From NCBI GenBank assembly GCA_001725325.1, contig MEFY01000002.1:1429559-1493558 (forward strand): 64,000 bases of DNA, read 5' to 3'. The position numbers and the translations under genes were made by a program. This DNA comes from Leifsonia sp. SCN 70-46 (lineage in GTDB: Bacteria > Actinomycetota > Actinomycetes > Actinomycetales > Microbacteriaceae). This document shows positions 57,920-64,000 of the stretch, piece after piece; position 1 is the stretch's first letter, and each line of letters starts with the position of its first letter. Under the pieces are notes generated by a model that made no database searches, was not told the DNA's origin, and saw only the letters and a program-made list of their open reading frames with translations.

Positions 57920-59104
57920 GTGCGGGTCGCGCTCGCCCTCCCGTCGCCCCTCGGCGACGAGCACGCCGCCCAGGCGCTGCGGCACGGCCATGAGGTGGTC
58001 GCGCGCGCGACGGGAGCGGCCGACGCCGAGCCCCTCATCGCGGCGCTGCGCCCTGACGCGCTCGTGGTCGCGTCCGACCCGCGGTACCTCTCCGCGCGCG
58101 TGCTCGCCGCGTGCGACGACTCGGGGGTGCGGCTCGTGGCGGTCGCCTCCTCCGACGCCGACCGCGCGCTCGCGGCATCCTTGGGGCTCGTCGAGACGGT
58201 GGATGCCTCGTCCGGCTGGTCGTCCGTCGAGCTCGCGCTCGGCGGCGCGCCCCGCCCTGCTCCCGTCGGGGCGCCCCTCGGCCACGGCACGGTCATCACC
58301 GTGTGGGGACCGGGCGGCGCCCCCGGCCGCACGACCATCGCGATCGGCGTCGCGGCTGAGCTCGCCGCCCTCGGGCGCGGGGTCGTGCTCGCGGACGTGG
58401 ACACCCACGGCGCCTCCATCGCGCCCGCGCTCGGGATGCTCGACGAGTCCCCGGGCTTCGCGGCCGCGTGCCGGCTCGCGGGCACGGACGCCCTCAGCCA
58501 CGCGGAGCTCGCGCGCCTCGCGCAGGAGTACCGCTCTCCGCTCGGCGGGTTCCGCGTGCTCACGGGCATCGGCAGGCCGTCACGCTGGCCCGAGCTCTCG
58601 GGGGAGCGCGTGGCGAAGGTCATCGCCCTGTGCCGCACGTGGGCGGAGGTGACGGTCGTCGACGTCGGGTCGAGCCTCGAGAACGACGAGGAGATCTCGA
58701 GCGACCTGTTCGCCCCGCGCCGCAACGCGGCGGCCGTGACGGCCGTGCGCGAGGCCGACATCGTGATCGCCGTGGGCTCGGCCGACCCCGTGGGCATGTC
58801 GCGCTTCCTGCGCGCGCACGCCGACCTGCTCGAGGTCTCGTCGGCGCGCGAGGTCGTCGTGGTCATGAACCGCGTGCGCGCGACGGCGATCGGGATGAAC
58901 CCGCGCGCACAGGTCGAGCAGACGCTCTCCCGCTTCGGCGGCGTGGAGTCGCCCGTGCTCGTGCCGCACGACCAGGCCGCGCTCGACGGAGCGGTGCTCG
59001 CGGGGCGCACGCTCGCCGACTCCGCGCCGCGCTCCGCCGCCCGGCTCGCGATCAGGTCGCTCGTGGCCGAACGGCTAACCTTGAGGCATGTCGACCCTCA
59101 GTGA
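57920..59104 (+). CDS. CpaE/MinD-like P-loop ATPase with a GRT variant Walker A
   Basis: A 394-residue protein starting GTG 57920. Residues 1-~120 form a receiver-like or CpaE-type N domain without clear phospho-Asp. The ParA/MinD domain starts VITVWGPGGAPGRTTIAIGVAAEL, where the usual KGGxGKT is replaced by GGAPGRTT. VVLADVDTHGASIAPALG is the switch region. Missing lysines may mean altered ATP use, though similar forms occur in actinobacterial CpaE relatives. It overlaps the pdtaS-like gene by 17 nt. Confidence 0.8.
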   Translation: MRVALALPSPLGDEHAAQALRHGHEVVARATGAADAEPLIAALRPDALVVASDPRYLSARVLAACDDSGVRLVAVASSDADRALAASLGLVETVDASSGWSSVELALGGAPRPAPVGAPLGHGTVITVWGPGGAPGRTTIAIGVAAELAALGRGVVLADVDTHGASIAPALGMLDESPGFAAACRLAGTDALSHAELARLAQEYRSPLGGFRVLTGIGRPSRWPELSGERVAKVIALCRTWAEVTVVDVGSSLENDEEISSDLFAPRRNAAAVTAVREADIVIAVGSADPVGMSRFLRAHADLLEVSSAREVVVVMNRVRATAIGMNPRAQVEQTLSRFGGVESPVLVPHDQAALDGAVLAGRTLADSAPRSAARLAIRSLVAERLTLRHVDPQ

Positions 59105-60590
59105 TCTGGTCCAGGCGCAGGGGCGCTCGAGCGAGGCGGACATCGAGTGGCTGCACCTGCTCGTGGGGGACTGGCAGCTGCTCGCCGACCTCGCTTTCGC
59201 CGACATCGTGCTGTGGGTCCCGAACGCCGAGAACAGCTTCGTCGCGGTCGCGCACGCCCGGCCCTCGAGCTCGGCCACGCTCTTCTACCGCGACTTCGTC
59301 GGCCAAGCCATCAAGCCCGAGTGGAAGGCGCAGGTCACCGAGGCGTTCGAGTCCGCGCGCATCGTCGACACGGCGGCACCGGACTGGTACGAGGAGACAC
59401 CCACGCGCGTGCGCGCGGTACCGGTGCTGCGCCGCCTGAGCCCGAGCGGCAAGGCGACCACCGAGCTGCCCATCGCGGTCATCACGCGGCACACCAACCT
59501 GAGCGAGGCGCGCACGCCCTCGCGCCAGGAGCTCACCTTCAATGAGTGCGCCAACGACCTGTTCGCGATGATCGCCGCGGGGGACTTCCCCGACCTGGGG
59601 GCTCCGAGCGGACCGCGCCGCGGCGCGCCCCGAGCATCCGACGGACTCATCAGGCTCGACGTCGACGGGATCGTCACGTTCGCGAGCCCCAACGCCCTCT
59701 CGGCGTTCAACCGCATCGGCTTCGCCGGCGAGCTCGAGGGGGAGTCGCTCGCCGAGGTCACGACGGGCCTCATCGTGGGCCAGCCGGTCATCGACGAGTC
59801 GTTGCCGCTCGTCGTCACGGGCCGGGCGCCGTGGCGCACCGACATCGAGGCGCGCGGCGTGACGGTGTCGCTGCGCACGATCCCGATCCGCAACCGGGGC
59901 GAGCGCGTGGGTGCGATCGTGCTGTGCCGCGATGCGACCGAGATCCGGCACCAGGAGCGCGAGCTCATCACGAAAGATGCCACGATCCGCGAGATCCACC
60001 ACCGGGTCAAGAACAACCTCCAGACCGTGGCATCCCTGCTGCGCATCCAGGCCAGGCGCACGCACAGCGACGTCGCGCGGGAGGCCCTCGGTCAGGCCAT
60101 GCGCCGCGTCGCGGCCATCGCCGTCGTGCACGACACCCTCTCGGAGGGCCTCAACCAGAACGTCGACTTCGACGTCGTGTTCGACCGTGTGCTGCTGCTC
60201 GTCGCCGAGGTCGCGTCGAGCCACAACACGACAGTGCACCCCAAGTCGACGGGCAGCTTCGGCACCCTGCCGAGCGAGTACGCGACGCCGCTCGCGCTCG
60301 CGCTCACCGAGCTCGTGACGAATGCCGTCGAGCACGGCCTCGCGGGTCGCGCCGATGGCGAGGTGGAGATCGTCGCCAAGCGCACGGACGACCTGCTGAG
60401 CGTCAAGGTGCGCGACAACGGCGCGGGCCTCGGCGAGGGCAAGGTCGGGTCGGGGCTCGGTACCCAGATCGTGCGCACGCTCATCCAGGGCGAGCTCAGC
60501 GGCACCATCGACTGGCACACGCTCATGGGCAGCGGCACCGAGGTGACGATCGAGGTGCCGCTCACGTGGCTGCACCGCAGCAGCGACTAG
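59088..60590 (+). CDS. pdtaS: Cytoplasmic sensor histidine kinase, PdtaS-like (HisKA_2)
   Basis: A 500-residue soluble kinase. An N-terminal GAF-like domain (residues ~15-150) and a PAS domain (~200-290, LIRLDVDGIVTFASPNALSAF) precede HisKA_2. Its signature REIHHRVKNNLQTVASLLRIQARR contains the phospho-accepting His. The ATPase has ELVTNAVEHG and VRDNGAGLG. No membrane helix is seen. In mycobacteria PdtaS pairs with the antiterminator PdtaR and lies beside whiB1, as here. The PdtaR partner is not in the window. The C terminus LTWLHRSSD is unremarkable. Confidence 0.88.
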   Translation: MSTLSDLVQAQGRSSEADIEWLHLLVGDWQLLADLAFADIVLWVPNAENSFVAVAHARPSSSATLFYRDFVGQAIKPEWKAQVTEAFESARIVDTAAPDWYEETPTRVRAVPVLRRLSPSGKATTELPIAVITRHTNLSEARTPSRQELTFNECANDLFAMIAAGDFPDLGAPSGPRRGAPRASDGLIRLDVDGIVTFASPNALSAFNRIGFAGELEGESLAEVTTGLIVGQPVIDESLPLVVTGRAPWRTDIEARGVTVSLRTIPIRNRGERVGAIVLCRDATEIRHQERELITKDATIREIHHRVKNNLQTVASLLRIQARRTHSDVAREALGQAMRRVAAIAVVHDTLSEGLNQNVDFDVVFDRVLLLVAEVASSHNTTVHPKSTGSFGTLPSEYATPLALALTELVTNAVEHGLAGRADGEVEIVAKRTDDLLSVKVRDNGAGLGEGKVGSGLGTQIVRTLIQGELSGTIDWHTLMGSGTEVTIEVPLTWLHRSSD

Positions 60591-60771
60591 CTGCTACCGA
60601 TCGAGCAGCCCACGGTCGGCCCGTCCTCGCCGCGAGTTGCGGAGGATGGCGCGCCGTCCTGAATCGTCGAGGTCGGCGCGCAGCGGCGTGTCGTCCTCCG
60701 TATCGGCGGCCGCGGACGAGCAGGGTCGCAAGCGAGCCGCCGAGGATATCGCGGGGCTCGACCCCGAGACG
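60591..60771. other. Short intergenic stretch between pdtaS and whiB1
   Basis: 181 bases at a convergent junction. A minus-strand run of about 40 codons (ending DDSGRRAILRNSRRGRADRG) is open, but it lacks a good start and ribosome site. No strong terminator hairpin was found by eye. Confidence 0.3.
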
Positions 60772-61020
60772 CTAGGAGGCGCGGCGGGCGCGGGCGGCGC
60801 GGCGCTTGAGGGCGCGGCGCTCGTCTTCGCTCAGGCCGCCCCAGACACCGGAGTCCTGCGAGGTGTCGAGCGCGTACTGGAGGCACATCTCGGTCACGGA
60901 GCAGCGCGCGCAGACGGCCTTGGCCTTGTCGATCTGGTCGACGGCCGGACCCGTGTTCCCCACGGGGAAGAACAGTTCGGGGTCTGCAGTGAGGCAGGCG
61001 GCCTTGTCGCGCCAGTCCAT
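60772..61020 (-). CDS. whiB1: WhiB-family iron-sulfur regulator WhiB1
   Basis: An 82-residue WhiB protein with Cys9, Cys37, Cys40 and Cys46, the spacing known for mycobacterial WhiB1, a [4Fe-4S] protein that responds to nitric oxide and binds the housekeeping sigma factor. MDWRDKAACL and DSGVWGGLSEDERRALKRR are family signatures. ATG 61020 has GAAGGAG at good spacing; the 152-residue track ORF is an upstream extension. Its neighbours, the pdtaS-like kinase and the Rv3217c-like membrane protein, reproduce the mycobacterial neighbourhood. Confidence 0.95.
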   Translation of the reverse strand: MDWRDKAACLTADPELFFPVGNTGPAVDQIDKAKAVCARCSVTEMCLQYALDTSQDSGVWGGLSEDERRALKRRAARARRAS

Positions 61021-61218
61021 GGTGGTACTCCTTCGGTGCGTGCGGCGAGCTACCGCGAACAGGACGCCTGCACCGGAAAAGTGCAGCATCGACCTGGAGA
61101 AAACTCGGGTTCGAGAACTTGTTTCGGGACCCGCTCGCGACACTGGGAGCTGGAAATCAACCTCCCATAGACTCTCATAACGGTAGATGCAAATCAATGA
61201 TTTTCTGGGGGCCAGGCC

Positions 61219-61626
61219 ATGAGCGACCACCGTCCGGGCGCCCGGCGTTCACCTCTCGTTCTCCTGCTGGTCGTGCTGCTCGCGGCCGAGTGCGCCCTCC
61301 TCGCGGCCGCCACGATCTACCTCGTCGTCGAGCTCCTCATCGCCACGCCGTCGTCGTTCGCGAGCGCGGTCGCCCTCCTCGGGCTCACCGCGATCGCGGC
61401 GATCTGGCTCGGCGTCATCACGGCCAACGTGCTCCGCGGACGGGCCTGGACGCGCGGCGCGGCGATCACGTGGCAGGTGCTCCAGGGCGCCGTCGCGATC
61501 GGGTGCTTCCAGGGCATCTTCGCGCAGCCGGCGATCGGCTGGCTGCTGCTCATCCCCGCGCTCGTCGTGCTCGTGCTGCTCTTCACCCCGACGGTCGTCG
61601 CCGCGACCGGCCGCAGGGACGACTAG
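61219..61626 (+). CDS. Small four-helix membrane protein (Rv3217c-like)
   Basis: A 135-residue integral membrane protein with four predicted helices (LVLLLVVLLAAECALLAAATI; ASAVALLGLTAIAAIWLGVI; WQVLQGAVAIGCFQGIFA; IGWLLLIPALVVLVLLF). It resembles a conserved actinobacterial protein found beside whiB1. A TAGACT -10-like box lies at 61168-61173, about 45 nt before the ATG. It is divergent from whiB1 across 198 bp and shares a CTAG stop with the convergent peptidase gene. Function unknown. Confidence 0.75.
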   Translation: MSDHRPGARRSPLVLLLVVLLAAECALLAAATIYLVVELLIATPSSFASAVALLGLTAIAAIWLGVITANVLRGRAWTRGAAITWQVLQGAVAIGCFQGIFAQPAIGWLLLIPALVVLVLLFTPTVVAATGRRDD

Positions 61627-62768
61627 CGGCCCGCGAGCCTGCCGTGCGCGGCGAGCCTCGCGACCACCTGGTCGTGCGGCAGGGCGTGGCTCGTGTGCCC
61701 GAGGCGTCCCGTCATCGTCTCGTTGTCGACGAGCACGTTGAGCACGGCCTCCTCGACCGCCTGCACGACGGCGGCGAGGAACGGGTCGAGGTGGTTCCAC
61801 GGCACGAACTCGAGCGACCGCAGGGTCGCGTCGGCGGGGGAGTCGTCGGGGAACCCGCTGCCGAGGGCGCCCGGGTTGGCCGTCGAGAAGGCGAGGAAGA
61901 TGTCACCGCTGAAGTGCCCGCCGGTCGTGCCCGTGCGTGCCAGGCCGAGCGGCACGCGCCGGGCGAGGGCCTCGCACTGCTGCGGCGTGAGGGGGGCATC
62001 CGTCGCGACCACCGCGATGCACGACCCGGCCCCGCCGGGCACGCGGCCGCCGCCGCCCCGGCCGGCCCTGTCGGCGAAGAACCACGCGGGGTCGCCCATG
62101 GGGTCTGGCACGTCGAGGTCGCCCATCGGGATGCCCGCGATGCTCAGCTCGGCGCGGTCGCCGAAGTTTGCCTGCAACAGCACCCCGACGGTGTACTCGC
62201 GACCGCCGAAGGGGACGATGCGCGAGGATGTGCCGTTGCCCCCCTTGAACGCGTAGCAGTTCATCCCCGTGCCGCCGCCGTGCGAGCCCTCGTGCAGGCC
62301 GTCCGCCGAGGCCGTGTCGATGGCCTCGGCGACGTGCGCGTGCGTCACGGCGTCGACGTTGATCGAGTTGAGGTAGCCGTCCCACGTCTCCGCGACGACG
62401 GGCAGCAGCCACTCGGCGGCGAGCTCCGGGCGGTGCGCGGCCGTCCACTCCACGACACCGCGGTGCACGGATCCCACCGCGTGCGTGTTCGTGATCATGA
62501 CCGGGCCCGAGAGGGCGCCGGTCTCGCGGATCCAGTGGCTGCCCGTGAGCTCGCCGTTGCCGTTGAGCGAGTAGAGCCCCGCTGCGACGGCGCTCCCGAT
62601 GCCGTCGCGCCCGAGGGGCAGCACGGCGGTGACGCCCGTGCGCAGCACGTGCGGGTCGTCGGCGACGACGTCGACCATGCCCACGTGCACGCCGGGCACG
62701 TCCGTGAGGGAGTTGCCGGGCCCCGGCACTCCCGGCACGGGGATACCGAGGTCGCGCGCGCGGGTCAC
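61623..62768 (-). CDS. P1-family (S58/DmpA) peptidase
   Basis: A 381-residue Ntn-hydrolase-type aminopeptidase. NSLTDVPGVHVGMVDVV opens the fold, SINVDAVTHAHVAEAID follows, and GGNGTSSRIVPFGG near residue 178-190 contains the autocleavage site with nucleophilic Ser181 or Ser182. DmpA relatives cleave D- or beta-aminoacyl peptides after self-processing into two chains. GTG 62768 overlaps the upstream TetR stop as GTGA. Operon with TetR and divergence from an APC permease suggest uptake and hydrolysis of a peptide or amide substrate. Confidence 0.88.
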   Translation of the reverse strand: MTRARDLGIPVPGVPGPGNSLTDVPGVHVGMVDVVADDPHVLRTGVTAVLPLGRDGIGSAVAAGLYSLNGNGELTGSHWIRETGALSGPVMITNTHAVGSVHRGVVEWTAAHRPELAAEWLLPVVAETWDGYLNSINVDAVTHAHVAEAIDTASADGLHEGSHGGGTGMNCYAFKGGNGTSSRIVPFGGREYTVGVLLQANFGDRAELSIAGIPMGDLDVPDPMGDPAWFFADRAGRGGGGRVPGGAGSCIAVVATDAPLTPQQCEALARRVPLGLARTGTTGGHFSGDIFLAFSTANPGALGSGFPDDSPADATLRSLEFVPWNHLDPFLAAVVQAVEEAVLNVLVDNETMTGRLGHTSHALPHDQVVARLAAHGRLAGR

Positions 62769-63373
62769 GGCGCGACCTCGATGTCGCACCCGGTCGCCTC
62801 GGCGAGGAACACGCCGAGCAGGCGCTGCGCGGAGGGCACGGTGATCGACCCGCTCTCCGACGTGATGTGGAGGCCGAAGGCATCCTCGAGGGCCACGGCC
62901 AGCGCCGCGAGGTCGCGCGCCGGCCGTGTGAGCGTGAAGTGCCCCTGCGCCACGCCGATCTCGAAGACCGCCGCGTAGAGGTCGACCTGCTGGTCGAAGA
63001 GTAGCTTCACGAGGCGCTTGTGGGTCGGGTACTTGCGGTGCAGCGAGTGCAGCTCGTAGAGCGCTGACACGAGGGCGTCGTGCTCGTCGACGGGCAGGCC
63101 CGTCGCGGCGAGGAGGCGCAGCTTCTCGCGGGCATCCGGCTCCGTCGCGACCAGGTCGACGCGCGCCCGCGCGAAGCGGTCGGTCGCGAGGTCGTGCACC
63201 GAGAGCAGCAGCTCGCCCAGGTCGCTGAAGTGGTAGTGGATGGTGGCGGTGCTCGCGCCCGACGCATCCGCGATGTCCTTGATGCGCAGGTCGGCGAGGC
63301 CGCGCTCCTTGAGGGCGAGCATCGCACCCTCGAGGATCTCGAGCCTGCGGACGGCGATGGGAAGTCGTGCCAT
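62765..63373 (-). CDS. TetR-family transcriptional repressor
   Basis: A 202-residue regulator. The N-terminal HTH (ILEGAMLALKERGLADLRIKDIADASGASTATIHYHF) is canonical TetR, and the C-terminal ligand domain has no family-specific motif I recognise. ATG 63373 is used. It is the first gene of an operon with the P1 peptidase. Two matching TTGA-N8-TCAA sites in the divergent gap with the permease (63384-63399 and 63449-63464) are the likely operators. The inducer is probably related to the peptidase substrate (inference). Confidence 0.88.
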   Translation of the reverse strand: MARLPIAVRRLEILEGAMLALKERGLADLRIKDIADASGASTATIHYHFSDLGELLLSVHDLATDRFARARVDLVATEPDAREKLRLLAATGLPVDEHDALVSALYELHSLHRKYPTHKRLVKLLFDQQVDLYAAVFEIGVAQGHFTLTRPARDLAALAVALEDAFGLHITSESGSITVPSAQRLLGVFLAEATGCDIEVAP

Positions 63374-63383
63374 GCGCCCAGTA

Positions 63384-63464
63384 TTGACTGTCAGGTCAAC
63401 AAAGGTCAATCAACCTTTTAAAACATTGACTTAACCCCGTGCCCGGTATTGACTCTGGCATCAA
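63384..63464. promoter_or_regulatory. Paired TetR operators between repressor and permease
   Basis: TTGACTGTCAGGTCAA (63384-63399) and TTGACTCTGGCATCAA (63449-63464) share the TATTGACT start, the same TTGA-N8-TCAA frame and the following CA, 65 bp apart. Between them AAAGGT-CAATCA-ACCTTT is a further perfect 6-bp inverted repeat. The layout fits control of both divergent transcripts. Confidence 0.65.
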
Positions 63465-63503
63465 CATCACCCGCTTCCACCCTGATTCGATGGAGAGTCA
63501 CCC

Positions 63504-64000
63504 ATGACCGACAGCAGTCCGCGTTACGCGCAGGACCTCGAGCGCTCGCTGGGCATCCGCGAGAACATCCTCATCACGATCTCGGCGGTGACCCCCGCGT
63601 CGAGCGTGTTCATCATCGTGCCGGCTCTCATCGCGAGCCTCGCGGGCGGGAGCGTGCTCGCCATGCTCCTCGGTGCCGTCATCGCGGTGTTCGTGGGTCT
63701 CTGCTACGCCGAGCTCGCGTCGCGCTACCCGATCTCGGGCGCCGAGTACCCGTGGGCGGCGCGCCTGCTCGGCAAGCCCGTCGGGTTCGCGACGTTCGTG
63801 CTCGCCCTCGTGATGGGCGTGCTCATCATCGCCGTCATCACGTCGGGCGTCGGCCAGTACCTCGCCGCCGTGTGGGCGCCCCTCAACAGCCCGTGGACGG
63901 GAGTCGCCGTCGTCATCATCTCGACGACCATCGCGTCGCTCGCGATCAAGACGAACGCGTGGGTCACGGGCATCTGCCTCGCCCTCGAGGTCATCGCCAT
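63504..64000 (+). CDS. APC-superfamily amino acid/polyamine permease, N-terminal part (partial at window edge)
   Basis: Open from ATG 63504 to the last base without a stop, so not in the ORF track. GGAG lies eight bases upstream. The visible 165 residues start MTDSSPRYAQDLERSLGIR and hold about four or five helices. ISAVTPASSVFIIVPALIAS and GLCYAELASRYPISGAEYPW are the APC consensus (helix 1 and the E-L-x-x-x-x-P region). It is divergent from TetR and the P1 peptidase, so its substrate may be linked to that peptidase. Confidence 0.88.
   Translation, partial: MTDSSPRYAQDLERSLGIRENILITISAVTPASSVFIIVPALIASLAGGSVLAMLLGAVIAVFVGLCYAELASRYPISGAEYPWAARLLGKPVGFATFVLALVMGVLIIAVITSGVGQYLAAVWAPLNSPWTGVAVVIISTTIASLAIKTNAWVTGICLALEVIA

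Noticed and set aside
56956-59010. 684-residue minus ORF containing the HTH gene
   Set aside because: Only the last 88 residues are gene-like; the remainder is antisense to the CpaB/CpaE pair.
60587-60886. 99-residue minus ORF after pdtaS
   Set aside because: It overlaps whiB1 in another frame, is Arg/Pro-rich and has no ribosome site.

Overview
The window is very GC-rich by eye, with dense, often overlapping genes. It carries hallmark actinobacterial genes: two WhiB regulators, mtrA-mtrB-lpqB, long hpf, secA without a C-terminal zinc motif, DUF3499, DUF5719 and a pdtaS-like kinase. Gene order and codon style suggest a Gram-positive actinobacterium, probably Microbacteriaceae. That family assignment is inference. 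No tRNA, rRNA, CRISPR array or insertion sequence was seen, and no gene-free gap exceeds about 250 bases.

Region 1 (1-23 kb) is a cell-surface polysaccharide locus. It holds glycosyltransferases, a UDP-GlcNAc-type 6-dehydrogenase, a PglK-like ABC flippase, a secreted LGFP-repeat protein, a PglF/PglE/PglD-like trio (predicted UDP-diacetylbacillosamine-type sugar), a WbpB/WbpE/WbpD-like trio (predicted 2,3-diamino sugar uronate), a Wzx-like flippase, two Wzy/ligase-like membrane proteins and an OafA-type acyltransferase. The block from about 4.0 to 15 kb has visibly softer third-codon-position GC than its flanks and looks like an exchanged cassette.

Region 2 (23-29.4 kb) is nucleotide-sugar supply and accessory metabolism: acyl-CoA dehydrogenase, manA, two tandem gmd-like genes, a GlxA-type AraC regulator and galE.

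Region 3 (29.4-47.3 kb) is the conserved whiB2 to ahcY stretch: whiB2, a giant GT2 membrane glycosyltransferase, DUF5719, a Zincin_1-like protein, DUF3499, a HAD-type phosphomannomutase-like protein where other actinobacteria have manB, and ahcY. RDD and SpoIIM proteins follow. An ArsR-MFS-aquaporin group then sits before a MoxR/DUF58/DUF4350/DUF4129 operon.

Region 4 (47.4-56.2 kb) is the core mtrA-mtrB-lpqB-comF-hpf-secA series with an Rv3235-like gene. Region 5 (56.4-64 kb) has a small HTH protein, an orphan CpaB/CpaE-like pair, pdtaS next to whiB1, a small membrane protein, and a TetR-controlled P1 peptidase/APC permease pair with visible operators.

The genes fit one theme: regions 1 and 2 make and export a modified surface glycan, region 3 adds mannose supply and envelope proteins, and regions 4 and 5 hold envelope-linked signalling and secretion.
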